A DNA stretch of 64,000 nt from assembly GCA_963722575.1 (NCBI GenBank), contig CAVRNR010000022.1:1736001-1800000 (forward strand), given 5' to 3'. This document shows positions 28,169 through 37,315 of this stretch, piece after piece. Made by a program: the position numbers and the translations under genes. Every line of letters starts with the position of its first letter. Positions within the stretch are counted from its first letter, which is position 1. Below the pieces are notes generated by a model. It made no database searches. It was not told where the DNA came from and worked only from the letters and a program-made list of their open reading frames with translations. The stretch comes from Fen-178 sp963722575. Its GTDB lineage: Bacteria; Acidobacteriota; Terriglobia; Bryobacterales; Bryobacteraceae.

Positions 28169-28244
28169 GCGGGAGTAACTCAGTTGGTAGAGTGCGACCT
28201 TGCCAAGGTCGATGTCGCGGGTTCGAATCCCGTCTCCCGCTCCA
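28169..28244 (+). tRNA. tRNA-Gly (anticodon GCC)
   Basis: 76 bases forming a complete cloverleaf. The acceptor stem is GCGGGAG/CTCCCGC with discriminator T and an encoded CCA. The D-arm contains AGTTGGTAGAG, the anticodon stem-loop GACC-TTGCCAA-GGTC has GCC at the centre, and the T-arm is GCGGGTTCGAATCCCGT. It lies next to the origin region. Confidence 0.96.
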
Positions 28245-28267
28245 AGGTTCTACCCTCCGGATTGGCC

Positions 28268-28903
28268 ATGATTAAGCACTGTTTTCTATTGCTCGCGGGC
28301 GCCCTTCTGGCGGCGTCGCTGGTTCTCGCCCAAGATTACAAACTGGAGCCCATTGCCACTGCGGCACCCGGCCTGCCGGCGGCGTATGCCGCTGTGATCG
28401 AGACCGGGGGATACCGAATTACCGGTCCGAGTGGCCCTTGGTGCGAAATCTGGTTCCGCAAATCCATTCCGGCCGGCGCCAAGCCCGCCGATAGCGCCAT
28501 CGTTTTCCCGATTGCGCAGGGCACTCTGGTCGGCATCCTTCGTTTCCCGGGAACCGGAGCGGACCGCCGGGGCCAGACCATCCCGCCTGGCGTCTATACG
28601 CTTCGCTACAGTCTCCAACCCGTGGATGGCAGTCACGTGGGCGTCGCTCCGCAGCGCGACTTCGTGCTGCTCACGCCCATCGCCAACGATACCGACCCCA
28701 ATGCCACACCGGCCTTCGACGCTCTGGTTCAGATGAGCACCAAAGCGTCGGGTACACCGCACCCGGCGGTACTCTCCATTGAGACGCCCGCGGGCTCAAC
28801 GTTCCCGGAGGTCACCAAGGAAGGCGACCACGATTGGGTGCTCAACGTGAAGATCGGCGATCTACCGCTCGCCATCATTGTGGCCGGCAAGTACGAAGCG
28901 TAG
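28268..28903 (+). CDS. secreted protein of unknown function
   Basis: 211 residues from ATG 28268. The signal peptide is 'CFLLLAGALLAASLVLAQ'. The mature part is beta-rich, with 'YAAVIETGGYRITGPSGPWC' and 'IPPGVYTLRYSLQPVDGSHV', recalling exported acidobacterial proteins related to DUF2911, but I cannot assign it with confidence. The downstream gene begins 22 bases after the stop. Confidence 0.6.
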   Translation: MIKHCFLLLAGALLAASLVLAQDYKLEPIATAAPGLPAAYAAVIETGGYRITGPSGPWCEIWFRKSIPAGAKPADSAIVFPIAQGTLVGILRFPGTGADRRGQTIPPGVYTLRYSLQPVDGSHVGVAPQRDFVLLTPIANDTDPNATPAFDALVQMSTKASGTPHPAVLSIETPAGSTFPEVTKEGDHDWVLNVKIGDLPLAIIVAGKYEA

Positions 28904-28925
28904 CGCCGGCGCCACAAGAGGCAGC

Positions 28926-29549
28926 ATGTCCGAGCTGTACGATGCGATTGTGAACGGCAACGCTCCCGCGGCGGCCAAGGCTGCGCGCCAGGCGCTGGAG
29001 GGCGGCGCCGCCGCGCTCGATCTGGTGCAAAGCCACATGGTGCCCGCCATGGATGAAGTGGGCCGCCGCTTCGAATGCGAGGACTACTTCGTGCCGGAGC
29101 TGCTGCTGGCGGCCCGCGCCATGAAGGCCGCGCTGGCACTGATCCGGCCCCTTCTGGCCTCGAGTGGCGCCGAGCCCGCCGGCCGGGTGGTGATCGGCAC
29201 GGTGAAGGGCGATCTCCACGATATCGGGAAGAACATCGTCGCCTCCATGCTGGAGGGCGGCGGATTCGAGATCACCGACCTGGGCGCCGACGTGGCGCCG
29301 GAGAAGTTCGTGGACGCCGTTCGGGCCAACCGCGCCAACCTGGTGTGCCTGTCGGCGCTGCTCACCGTGACCATGTCCGCGATGAAGACCACCATTGAAG
29401 CGCTCTCCGCCGCCGGCTTGCGGGGGCAGGCGAAGATCATGGTGGGAGGCGCTCCCGTAACCCAGCGCTACGCCGATGACATCGGGGCCGACGGCTACGG
29501 CGAGAATGCTGCGGTTGCCGTGGCCCTGGCTCGCAAGCTGTGCGCCTGA
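28926..29549 (+). CDS. corrinoid (B12-binding) methyl-carrier protein
   Basis: 207 residues with the two-domain build of MtbC/MttC/MtaC-type corrinoid proteins. The N-terminal four-helix cap includes 'VPAMDEVGRRFECEDYFVPE' and 'LLLAARAMKAAL'. The B12-binding Rossmann domain has the DxHxxG motif 'GDLHDIGKNIVASMLEGG' with the Co-ligating His, followed by 'LSALLTVTMSAMK' and 'VGGAPVTQRYADDIGADGYG'. Such proteins shuttle methyl groups between a substrate-specific methyltransferase and a corrinoid:folate methyltransferase. No methyltransferase gene is adjacent; the only partner is the overlapping DUF1638 gene. Confidence 0.88.
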   Translation: MSELYDAIVNGNAPAAAKAARQALEGGAAALDLVQSHMVPAMDEVGRRFECEDYFVPELLLAARAMKAALALIRPLLASSGAEPAGRVVIGTVKGDLHDIGKNIVASMLEGGGFEITDLGADVAPEKFVDAVRANRANLVCLSALLTVTMSAMKTTIEALSAAGLRGQAKIMVGGAPVTQRYADDIGADGYGENAAVAVALARKLCA

Positions 29550-30250
29550 AGCTGATTTCCTGCGAGGTACTGTACCGCGAGATGTGCGCCGCGGTGGCCC
29601 GCTCGCCGCACCAGGTGGATCTCGAATTCCTGCCCAAGGGTCTCCACGACCTGGGCGGCCCGGCCATGCGCGCCCGGCTTCAGGAGGCCGCCGACCGCGT
29701 GGACGCCACCCAGTACGAAGCGGTGCTCCTGGGCTACGCCCTGTGCGGCAATGGCGTCGCCGGACTGGTAAGCCGCACTCTGCCCCTGGTGATTCCCCGC
29801 GCTCACGATTGCATCGCGCTGCTGATGGGCGGCCGGGACCGGTACCGGAGTTATTTCGAGAACCACCCAGGCGTCTTTTTTCGCTCGACCGGCTGGTTGG
29901 AGCGCGGCGAGGACCTGGACCAGGCGGCGCTGCTCATCGCGCGCTACGGTGAAGACAACGGCCGCTACCTGTTCGAGCAGTTCAATGGATACCAGCGGAA
30001 CTACCGGCAACTGGCATACATCGCCACCGGCCTGGAGCCGGACGGCAGTTTTGAGCGGCAGGCGCGCGAAGAAGCCGCTCGCCACGGATGGCAGTTCGAA
30101 ACCATCCGCGGCGATTTGCGCCTGTTCGAGCGGCTGGTGGCCGGCGACTGGGACGAAAACGATTTTCTCGTGATGCCGCCCGGCTGGCGCGTGAAGCCCA
30201 CCTACGACGGAGACATCATCGAGAAGGAACGACTGTTGGAAGAACGGTAG
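29540..30250 (+). CDS. DUF1638 family protein coupled to the corrinoid protein
   Basis: 236 residues from GTG 29540, overlapping the corrinoid-protein gene by 10 bases. The N-terminal 'LKLISCEVLYREMCAAVARS', 'EAVLLGYALCGNGVAGL' and 'LVIPRAHDCIALLMGGRDRY' follow the DUF1638 pattern. The conserved Cys and His residues could form a metal site. DUF1638 genes are often found beside corrinoid methyltransferase genes, which fits the overlap here. The biochemical role is unknown. Confidence 0.8.
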   Translation: MRLKLISCEVLYREMCAAVARSPHQVDLEFLPKGLHDLGGPAMRARLQEAADRVDATQYEAVLLGYALCGNGVAGLVSRTLPLVIPRAHDCIALLMGGRDRYRSYFENHPGVFFRSTGWLERGEDLDQAALLIARYGEDNGRYLFEQFNGYQRNYRQLAYIATGLEPDGSFERQAREEAARHGWQFETIRGDLRLFERLVAGDWDENDFLVMPPGWRVKPTYDGDIIEKERLLEER

Positions 30251-30526
30251 CGCCCGCTGCCATGAGCTTCATCTTCCTCCTGGACAGAAGCGGCGCGCTC
30301 AAATCACGCGCCGTGGGTTCCTGCGGACAGCCACCGGTGCGGGTTCGATAGCTCTCGCGACCCGGAAAAGAGCCCTGGCCCGGACCGCGGCTCCGGGGAG
30401 CGTTGTGGTGGTGCCAGATCCGCGGTACATGGCCGTCACTTTTGCGTTTTGGGCCCGGCTCTTGACGTTGGGCTTGCCGCGCGTCAACATCGAGTATTCC
30501 GGCTACGCCGCAACGCTAGAATCCAC
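30251..30526. other. 276-base gap without recognisable gene
   Basis: I see no credible coding sequence, RNA gene or repeat here. A short open stretch is present but resembles no family. It probably contains the promoter of the GH35-like gene. Confidence 0.4.
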
Positions 30527-32179
30527 ATGACACGAACAACTGGTTCTCCGCTGCCCAAGATCATCCGTCTGGCTTTGGTCCTGGCAGCCGCCGTTTCTCT
30601 TGCCTTCGGGCAAGCCAAGCCCATTCCGCAACTGGTGAAGAAGGGCGACAGGTTCACCTTCATGGTGGACGGGAAACCGTTCATCATTCTGGGCGGCCAG
30701 GTGAACAACGACAGCGCCTTCCCGGACCGCATGGAGCGCGCCTGGCCCAAGCTCAAGGCCATGAACGCGAACACCGTCGAGTATCCGGTCTACTGGAACG
30801 AAATCGAGCGCGAGGAGGGCCAGTTCGATTTCCGCGATTTCGACCAGATCCTTCGCCGCGCGCGCGCCGAGGGCTTCCGCGTCGTCATGCTCTGGTTCGG
30901 CACCTGGAAGAACGGGGCCATGGATTGGGCGCCGAACTGGGTCAAGACCGATGTCAAGCGCTTCCCCCGCGTCCTGGATTCGGGCGGCAAACCCATTCGC
31001 GTGCTCTCGCCGCACTCCAGGGCCACGCTCGAAGCGGACAAGAAGGCTTACGTGGCCATGATGACCCACCTGCGCCAGGTCGACGAGGCCGACCGCACCG
31101 TCATCATGATGCAGGTGGAGAACGAATCCGGCCTGCTGGGCAACGTGCGCGACTACTCCGCGGAGTCCAACAAGTTGTTCAACGGCCCGGTGCCCGCCTC
31201 GCTGGTGACGGCCCTGAAGAAGAAGCCGGGGACCTGGACTGAGGTTTTTGGCAGCCGGCTGGCGGAGGAATCCTTCACCGCGTATTACCTCTCCTCCTAC
31301 ATAAACGAAATCGCCAAGGCCGGCAAGCAAGTCTATCCGCTGGCCGCTTACGTCAATGCCTGGGAAGGCGGCGAAGACACCGCCGACGCGTTCGACACCT
31401 TCGATCGTGCCGGCGAGAGCTACCCCAGCGGCGGGCCGGTATCCCACATGCTCGACCTGTGGAAGGCTACGGCGCCCGACATCGACATCCTTTCCGCGGA
31501 CACCTCCGTGCAGCCCTTCGTCAACTTCCGCATGATCAACGCGCGCTACGTTCGTCCCGACAACCCCTACTGGAGCCCCGAGGCGGGCCGGACCATGTCG
31601 GGCGCGCGTGCGTTCTTCTACGCGCTGGCGGAGTACCCGACCATCGGCTTCGGCGCTTATGGGGTGGATTCCGGCGCCGGTCCGGAGTTGGCGGCTGGCT
31701 ATATCGACCTGGGCGCGGACTACCGCTTGATCGATGCCGCCATGCCCGCCGTCACCGGCCTGCAGGCAGCCGGAAAGCTCAAGGCCGCCATCGCCGACGA
31801 TATCATCCGGGGAAAGAACCTGATCTTCGACCGCTACCACCTGCTGGTTCGTTTCCTTGCCGCGCCCGGCGCGCCTCCGCCAACCCCCACGCCCGGCGGG
31901 CCTCCGCCATCCCCGGCGCCCGCCGGCCGCGTGCTGGTGGGCGAGTTGGGGCCGGACGAGTTTCTGATTATGGGTTTCAACGCCGGGGTGGATATTCGCC
32001 CCACGGTGGGTTCGGGCTTCACCGCGGCCCAGTTCCTTCAGGTCGAGGAAGGAGTCTACGAGAACGGGGTATGGAAAACGACCAACCGCGGCCGGACCTA
32101 CCAGGGATCCTACTCCCCGCCCAGCGTCCCGCTCCCGGCGCAAGGCGCCATTTTCCGAGTCAAGCTGATGCGCTACTGA
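30527..32179 (+). CDS. secreted GH35-like beta-galactosidase (DUF5597-type)
   Basis: 550 residues from ATG 30527 with signal peptide 'LALVLAAAVSLAFGQ'. The TIM-barrel part shows 'FIILGGQVNNDSAFP', 'NANTVEYPVYWNEIEREEGQ', 'VVMLWFGTWKNGAMDWAP', 'VIMMQVENESGLLGN' (the NE motif with the likely acid/base Glu) and 'DIDILSADTSVQPFV'. A Pro-rich linker near residues 450-465 precedes a C-terminal domain typical of DUF5597. It is followed 13 bases later by a GH3 enzyme, so the pair probably acts on the same galactan- or xylan-derived oligosaccharides outside the cytoplasm. Confidence 0.82.
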   Translation: MTRTTGSPLPKIIRLALVLAAAVSLAFGQAKPIPQLVKKGDRFTFMVDGKPFIILGGQVNNDSAFPDRMERAWPKLKAMNANTVEYPVYWNEIEREEGQFDFRDFDQILRRARAEGFRVVMLWFGTWKNGAMDWAPNWVKTDVKRFPRVLDSGGKPIRVLSPHSRATLEADKKAYVAMMTHLRQVDEADRTVIMMQVENESGLLGNVRDYSAESNKLFNGPVPASLVTALKKKPGTWTEVFGSRLAEESFTAYYLSSYINEIAKAGKQVYPLAAYVNAWEGGEDTADAFDTFDRAGESYPSGGPVSHMLDLWKATAPDIDILSADTSVQPFVNFRMINARYVRPDNPYWSPEAGRTMSGARAFFYALAEYPTIGFGAYGVDSGAGPELAAGYIDLGADYRLIDAAMPAVTGLQAAGKLKAAIADDIIRGKNLIFDRYHLLVRFLAAPGAPPPTPTPGGPPPSPAPAGRVLVGELGPDEFLIMGFNAGVDIRPTVGSGFTAAQFLQVEEGVYENGVWKTTNRGRTYQGSYSPPSVPLPAQGAIFRVKLMRY

Positions 32180-32192
32180 TGGAGGAATCACC

Positions 32193-34397
32193 ATGAGAAA
32201 CGTCACCCTATGGTTGGGCACTTTGTGCTTCGCGATGGGTCTCGCCATTGCCCAGACGCCTGCCCAAAAGCAGTACCAGTATCCATTTCAGAATCCCAAC
32301 CTCCCGATTGAGGAAAGGATTACCAACATCATCTCCTTGTTAACGCCGGAGGAGAAGGTCAACGTCCTGGGCGCCAATTACTACCTGGGCGGACGTGGCG
32401 GCCCAGGTCCCTCTCTGAACCGCCTGGGGATCAAGGGTTACAACCAGGGGGAAGGCCTGCATGGACTGGCGCGCGGCAGAGCCGATAGCCCCAACGCCAT
32501 CCCGACTACGACTTTCATTCAGTCCATCGGGCTGGGGGAAACCTGGGACCCGGATCTTCTCCAGAAGGCCGCCGCCGTGGAAGGCTACGAAGCGCGCTGG
32601 CTCAACCAAACCGCGAAATACAGCCGTGGCGGGTCGCAATCCCTGATTATCCGCGCGCCCAACGCGGACCTCGGCCGCGACATCCGCTGGGGCAGAACGG
32701 AAGAGTGCTACGGCGAGGATGCATACCTCAACGGCACGCTCACCGCCGCCTTCGTGCGCGGCCTTCAGGGCAACGATCCCAAGTACTGGCAGACCGCCGC
32801 CCTGTTGAAGCACTTCCTGGCCAACAGCAACGAAAACGGCCGGATGGGATCCTCCTCCAACTTCGACGAGCGGCTTTTGCGCGAGTACTACTCCGTGCCC
32901 TTCCGCATGGGCTTCGAAGCAGGAGCCCGCTCTTACATGGCCGCTTACAACGCCATGAACGGCATCCCCATGACCGCCCAGCCGATCCTGAAGGAAATCA
33001 CCATCAAGGAGTGGGGGGTGAACCACATCATCACCACGGACGCCGGCTCTCTGGACGCCATGGTGAGGGCTCACAAGTACTTTCCGGACTTGCCCACGGC
33101 CGCGGCGGGCGCAATCAAAGTGGGCATCAACCAGTTTCTCGACGGCATATACAAGGCCAATATCACTCTGGCCCTCGAGAAGAAGCTGATCACCATGGCC
33201 GAGATCGAGGAGGTCATCAGAGGCAGCTTCCGGGTAATGATCAAGCTCGGAATGCTCGACCCTCCCGAGATGGTGTCTTACACCAAGATCAAGGACGGTC
33301 CGGAACCCTGGACCAGGGACGAGAACAAGTCGCTCGCCCGCCAGGTGACGCAAGAGGCAATCGTTCTTCTGAAGAACCAGAACAACCTGCTGCCTTTGGA
33401 CAAGTCCAAGCTGAAGTCCATCGCGGTGGTGGGCCAGCGGTCCAACGACGTCGCCTGGGACTGGTATAGCGGCGCGTTCCCCTACAAGGTTACGCCGCTC
33501 GATGGAATCAAGAACAAGGTCGGAGCCGGCGTCAAAGTGAACTTCGCCCTCAACAACGACAACAACGCGGCGGTCGAAGCGGCCAAGGCCTCCGATGTGG
33601 CCATCGTGGTCATCGGCAACCACCCCACCTGCGATGCCGGCTGGGCCAAGTGTGAAGCCCTCAGCGACGGCAAGGAAAGCATCGACCGCAGGTCGATCGA
33701 GCTGCAGCCCGCGCAAGAACAATTGATCGAGGACGTCTTCAAAGTCAATCCGCGGACCATCGTGGTGCTCAAGGCCAGCTTTCCGTTCACCATCAACTGG
33801 GCTCAGCAGAATGTGCCCGCCATCGTTCACATGGCGCACAACAGTCAGGAGGAGGGCAACGCGCTGGCCGACGTTCTGTTCGGCGACTACAACCCCGCCG
33901 GGCGTTTGGTCCAGACCTGGGTGAAGTCGATGGACGATTTGCCGCCCATGATGGACTACAACCTCCGTAATGGCCGCACGTACATGTATTTCAAGGGTCA
34001 GCCGCTATATCCGTTCGGCTACGGACTGAGTTACACGACGTTCGCTTACTCGAATCTCCGCGCCAGCTCTTCGCGTCTGACCAAAGACGGCCAGATGAGC
34101 GTCACCGTCAGCGTTCGCAATACCGGCAAACGGGACGGCCAGGAGGTGGCCCAGTTGTACGTGACGCACCTGGGATCCAAGGTCGAGCGGCCCATCAAGG
34201 AGCTCAAGGGTTTCCAGCGCGTCGCCCTGAAGGCGGGCGAGACGAAGATCGTGCTGTTCCAGGTCAAGGCGAAGGACCTTGCCTACTGGGACGCGGATAA
34301 GAAACAGTGGGTGGTGGAGGACGAGAAAGTCAACCTGATGGTGGGCGCCTCCTCGGCCGACATCAAGCTGCAACAGACCGTCAGCGTGGGGATGTAG
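32193..34397 (+). CDS. secreted GH3 beta-glycosidase (glucosidase/xylosidase type)
   Basis: 734 residues with signal peptide 'WLGTLCFAMGLAIAQ' and a GGAGG ribosome site. The N-terminal GH3 barrel contains 'ISLLTPEEKVNVLG', 'YNQGEGLHGLARG', 'LGRDIRWGRTEECYGED' and 'LLKHFLANSNENGR'. The nucleophile region is 'HIITTDAGSLDAMVRAHKYF' with the catalytic Asp in TDAG. The GH3 C-terminal alpha/beta domain ('VALLKNQNNLLPL'-like sequence at about residue 385, 'HNSQEEGNALADVLFGDYNP') and a fibronectin-III-like tail ('GQEVAQLYVTH') are present. The domain set fits beta-xylosidase/glucosidase GH3 enzymes. It forms an operon with the GH35-like gene. Confidence 0.92.
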   Translation: MRNVTLWLGTLCFAMGLAIAQTPAQKQYQYPFQNPNLPIEERITNIISLLTPEEKVNVLGANYYLGGRGGPGPSLNRLGIKGYNQGEGLHGLARGRADSPNAIPTTTFIQSIGLGETWDPDLLQKAAAVEGYEARWLNQTAKYSRGGSQSLIIRAPNADLGRDIRWGRTEECYGEDAYLNGTLTAAFVRGLQGNDPKYWQTAALLKHFLANSNENGRMGSSSNFDERLLREYYSVPFRMGFEAGARSYMAAYNAMNGIPMTAQPILKEITIKEWGVNHIITTDAGSLDAMVRAHKYFPDLPTAAAGAIKVGINQFLDGIYKANITLALEKKLITMAEIEEVIRGSFRVMIKLGMLDPPEMVSYTKIKDGPEPWTRDENKSLARQVTQEAIVLLKNQNNLLPLDKSKLKSIAVVGQRSNDVAWDWYSGAFPYKVTPLDGIKNKVGAGVKVNFALNNDNNAAVEAAKASDVAIVVIGNHPTCDAGWAKCEALSDGKESIDRRSIELQPAQEQLIEDVFKVNPRTIVVLKASFPFTINWAQQNVPAIVHMAHNSQEEGNALADVLFGDYNPAGRLVQTWVKSMDDLPPMMDYNLRNGRTYMYFKGQPLYPFGYGLSYTTFAYSNLRASSSRLTKDGQMSVTVSVRNTGKRDGQEVAQLYVTHLGSKVERPIKELKGFQRVALKAGETKIVLFQVKAKDLAYWDADKKQWVVEDEKVNLMVGASSADIKLQQTVSVGM

Positions 34398-34427
34398 GTT
34401 CGGAAGACGCGCCACTGAAACCGCTGA

Positions 34428-34456
34428 TTAGCAATGTTTGCTAACCGTGGTATGAT
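34428..34456 (+). promoter_or_regulatory. parDE promoter with palindromic operator
   Basis: A perfect inverted repeat TTAGCAATGTTTGCTAA (34428-34444) overlaps a -35-like TTAGCA. TATGAT (34451-34456) lies 17 bases later as the -10. This matches autoregulation by a ribbon-helix-helix antitoxin. Confidence 0.6.
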
Positions 34457-34490
34457 GACCTTGGAGTCGCTCCAAAGCGGAGAAGTCGCC

Positions 34491-34748
34491 ATGCCGACGC
34501 GAAACGTGAATCTGACGCAAGAACTCGATCGCTTCGTACTGGATAAGGTTGAGAGCGGACGTTACGAAAACGCTAGCGAGGTTGTGCGTGCCGCGCTCAG
34601 GACCCTGGAGCGCGAGGAGCAGCAGAACGAGGCGAAGCTTGCTGCGCTGCGCGCTGCCATCGATGAAGGCGACGCCAGCGGCATTGCCAAGGGCAACGCA
34701 TTCGACCGTGTCCGGAAAACCCTTAAGCTTGGCGTGAAGCGGCGTTAG
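34491..34748 (+). CDS. parD: ParD-type antitoxin (ribbon-helix-helix)
   Basis: 85 residues. 'RNVNLTQELDRFVLDKVESG' is the RHH DNA-binding strand and helix, continued by 'RYENASEVVRAALRTLEREE', the ParD signature. The C-terminal tail 'KGNAFDRVRKTLKLG' is of the kind that wraps the toxin. ATG 34491 is chosen over an upstream in-frame start because the RHH strand begins right after it and the promoter lies before it. The toxin gene starts 2 bases after the stop. Confidence 0.9.
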   Translation: MPTRNVNLTQELDRFVLDKVESGRYENASEVVRAALRTLEREEQQNEAKLAALRAAIDEGDASGIAKGNAFDRVRKTLKLGVKRR

Positions 34749-34750
34749 CC

Positions 34751-35065
34751 GTGGCCCTCTCTTGTTTCTCGCGCCGCGCCGAAGCCGGCCTGCTTAGCAT
34801 TGGCGCTTATACTCTTCGCACCTGGGGTGAGAACCAGGCCGTCCGCTACATCGGCGAGCTGGAGGCGTGCTGCCAGATGCTGGCGGACAATCCTGCGTTG
34901 GGTCGGACTTGCGATGACGTTCGCCCCGGCCTGCGTCGTATGGAGATTGGCCGGCACGTCGTGTTTTACCGCGAGGATACCCGAGGCATTCTGGTTTCCC
35001 GCATCCTGCATCGGCGAATGCTGCCCGAAAGACACGTCATTGACGACGAAGCCGACTGGTCGTAG
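34751..35065 (+). CDS. parE: ParE-type toxin
   Basis: 104 residues from GTG 34751. The RelE/ParE fold is visible in 'FSRRAEAGLLSIGAYTLRTW' with 'QAVRYIGELEACCQMLADNP', 'LGRTCDDVRPGLRRMEIGRH' and 'HVVFYREDTRGILVSRILHR'. It is an intact partner of the preceding ParD. ParE toxins of this type poison gyrase (family knowledge). Confidence 0.9.
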   Translation: MALSCFSRRAEAGLLSIGAYTLRTWGENQAVRYIGELEACCQMLADNPALGRTCDDVRPGLRRMEIGRHVVFYREDTRGILVSRILHRRMLPERHVIDDEADWS

Positions 35066-35108
35066 GAAGCGGAAACGCCACGGCATCGCAGAGACGCGCG
35101 ATTGCGCC

Positions 35109-36179
35109 CTACTGCCCGCTGGCCTGCGCGCCCGGAATGGCGTTGGGGTAGTAGCCGCTGCGCGCGTAGATCTTGGCGTTGGGCAGAGTCGGTATTTCGA
35201 CCTTGATGTGGCGGAACACCTTGGCCCTCGCCTCCGGGTCCACATCCGGTGTGTAGCGCACGACGTACTGCGTGGTAACTTCGCCGCCGATCCCTCCCAC
35301 GGCCTTGATGATGGCCCCGGAGATCTCCGCGGCATACCCGCCGGTGCCCACCGTGAGCGCGTAGTTGCCGTCGTCGGAGGGGTTCGAGAGATAGCCGGAA
35401 ACATCCTTGTAGAGTGAATTCAGCGGGTACTCGACATGGCCGCCGGTCTCCGAGGTGATGCGCTCCAGCACGTCCTGGTTGTCGTTGGCGAACCCGAATG
35501 CCTGCGTGCTCATGGCATAGATGGTGACCAGGTTGCGCTGGGCCACCTCCAGAACCTCATCGATGCTCTTCTTGCTGGCGTTGTCGTTGCCGTCGCCCAC
35601 CACGACGATCACCCGGCGCGGCTCGTACGGTTCGCCTTGCACCAGCTCGTGCTTGGTGCAGGCCATGTAAATGGCGTCGAACAGGGAGGAGCCGCCGCCC
35701 GGCTTCAGCTTCTTGATCTGGTCGGTGATCTTGTCCGAATCCCACGTGGTGTTCACCACCATCTCGGCGTCGTTGCCGTAGGTTACCAGGTAGCCGGTGT
35801 ACCTCTTGTCGCCCGGCAGCAGGTTCCAGACCAACTCCAGGATCGCGTCCTGGTAGGTCTTCCAGTGCACGCGCATGTTGTTGCTCATGTCGATGAGAAA
35901 CCCCACCACGATGGGCTGCTTCTGGTCGTGACTGAAGAATTTGATGCGCTGCGGCCGGCCTTCGTCGAGAATACGGAAATCCTTGGCTTCCAGGTTGGAG
36001 ACGAAGCGGCCTCTGTCGTCCGTCACCGTGATGGGCACGATGACCTCGTTCACCGACACCTGGATTCGGGCGGCCGGCGGCTCTGCCTGGGTGCCCACTG
36101 GGCCCTGCGCCGCCAGCACCGGCACCAGGAACCCCCACAGCGGCAAAGCGGCGAACAGGCGGGCAAGAGACATCGGCAT
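35109..36179 (-). CDS. VWFA-related acidobacterial secreted protein
   Basis: About 356 residues with signal peptide 'LFAALPLWGFLVPVLAAQ'. An N-terminal beta-sandwich ('VSVNEVIVPITVTDDRGRFV') and 'LEAKDFRILDEGRPQRIKFF' are hallmarks of the TIGR03436 family. The VWA domain follows with a MIDAS-like 'GFLIDMSNN' (DxSxx instead of DxSxS), 'LKPGGGSSLFDAIYMAC' and 'IVVVGDGNDNAS'. A C-terminal beta domain ends the protein. These proteins are amplified in Acidobacteria; the ligand is unknown. GTG 36182 and ATG 36173 are alternative starts. Confidence 0.85.
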   Translation of the reverse strand: MPMSLARLFAALPLWGFLVPVLAAQGPVGTQAEPPAARIQVSVNEVIVPITVTDDRGRFVSNLEAKDFRILDEGRPQRIKFFSHDQKQPIVVGFLIDMSNNMRVHWKTYQDAILELVWNLLPGDKRYTGYLVTYGNDAEMVVNTTWDSDKITDQIKKLKPGGGSSLFDAIYMACTKHELVQGEPYEPRRVIVVVGDGNDNASKKSIDEVLEVAQRNLVTIYAMSTQAFGFANDNQDVLERITSETGGHVEYPLNSLYKDVSGYLSNPSDDGNYALTVGTGGYAAEISGAIIKAVGGIGGEVTTQYVVRYTPDVDPEARAKVFRHIKVEIPTLPNAKIYARSGYYPNAIPGAQASGQ

Positions 36180-36211
36180 CACGGCGCTACACCTATTCTA
36201 CCGCGGGCGGC

Positions 36212-37315
36212 CTAGTCCTTCACGGCCACAAGGTCCACGGCGAAGCCGGCCTCCATGGATGGCAATCCCTCGAACAGCACCAGGCTTCCGGCCGGAGGAT
36301 GCGCGTCGTCGAAGAACTGCGAGCGAATCTTGCGCACCTGCTCCGCGATTCCCGCCGACAGCGGATAGTAATGCGCGAATGCCACGTCGCCGGCCGAAAC
36401 GCCGGCCTGCTCGAGCGACTTCCGCAGACGTTCGAAAGCCAGCCGCGCATCCTCTTCCCGGTACCCGAACGAGACCTGGGAGCCGGTCAGCACGACGTGG
36501 GGCGCGCCCACCAGTGCGATCTGAGATTCGCCGGGCTGCCGCGGCAGGCCTTCGGGATTCATCAGAAGCAGCCGTGCACCGGCGTCGCGGCGGAGCCGCG
36601 CCACGGCCTCGCACGCCGCCAGCGCGCGGTCCGGCTCGCGTTGCGTCTGCACGTAGTTCAACGCGGCGCGCGGATACTCGGCTTCCACCAACTTGCGGGT
36701 GGCCGCCAGGCTGTCCAGCGAGCTGAGGAAACAGGAGACGCGGAGCACGTCGGAGGGTTCCGAACCCGCCGCCTGGACGGCCTGCCGCAGGGCCGTCAGG
36801 GACCTGGCGGCCAGCGGCGCCACCGCATCGAGCGGATTCTCCGAAGTGGCCGTTTGCGCGGAAAAGAAAGCTAGCCCGTGGGGATCGACTTCCTTCTTTC
36901 CTTCGGCAATGGCCTCCAAAACCACCTGCGCCCCTTCGAGCGGTAGCCCCCCGGATTGGATAAGGCTCAGGGCTGGAAGCGGCTGGCGGCGGTCCGCAAA
37001 AAACTCGCTCACCAGGTCGCGCACACGGCGCACGTCGCCCGAGCCGGCCACAAAGGCGCGAATCTTGAGAACCGTGTCGCCACCCGCCTCCCGGGCGAGC
37101 GCCTTCAGGGCATCGCGCACCTGCTGCGAAAGCAGACCCTTGGAGGACAGCGGGGTGACGTGGAAGGTAAGACGCCGGGTGTCGCCTACAACCGCGCTCG
37201 GAAGCTCCTTAGGAAGCTGGAGCGTCTGGGTTACTTCGTCCTTTTTTTTCCTTTGGGCCGGCCATGCCACGAGGGCCACCCCGCATGCCAGCGCTACCAG
37301 CGCAAACCCTCTCAT
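36212..37315 (-). CDS. exported double-domain RidA/YjgF-like protein
   Basis: 367 residues from ATG 37315, which gives a signal peptide ('GFALVALACGVALVAWPAQ'). A longer in-frame start at 37474 would cover the divergent pdxR promoter. Tandem segments such as 'LTALRQAVQAAGSEPSDVLR' with 'VSCFLSSLDSLAATRKLVEA', and 'AFERLRKSLEQAGVSAGDVA' followed by 'FAHYYPLSAGIAEQVRKI', follow the RidA (YjgF/UK114) pattern. RidA deaminates reactive enamines in the cytoplasm. An exported version, next to the PLP-synthesis genes, is unusual; proximity to pdxRST may be incidental. Weakly conserved catalytic Arg positions make activity uncertain. Confidence 0.65.
   Translation of the reverse strand: MRGFALVALACGVALVAWPAQRKKKDEVTQTLQLPKELPSAVVGDTRRLTFHVTPLSSKGLLSQQVRDALKALAREAGGDTVLKIRAFVAGSGDVRRVRDLVSEFFADRRQPLPALSLIQSGGLPLEGAQVVLEAIAEGKKEVDPHGLAFFSAQTATSENPLDAVAPLAARSLTALRQAVQAAGSEPSDVLRVSCFLSSLDSLAATRKLVEAEYPRAALNYVQTQREPDRALAACEAVARLRRDAGARLLLMNPEGLPRQPGESQIALVGAPHVVLTGSQVSFGYREEDARLAFERLRKSLEQAGVSAGDVAFAHYYPLSAGIAEQVRKIRSQFFDDAHPPAGSLVLFEGLPSMEAGFAVDLVAVKD

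Noticed and set aside
30503..32248. A 581-codon minus-strand open frame
   Set aside because: Antisense shadow of the GH35-like gene, which has a signal peptide and catalytic motifs.
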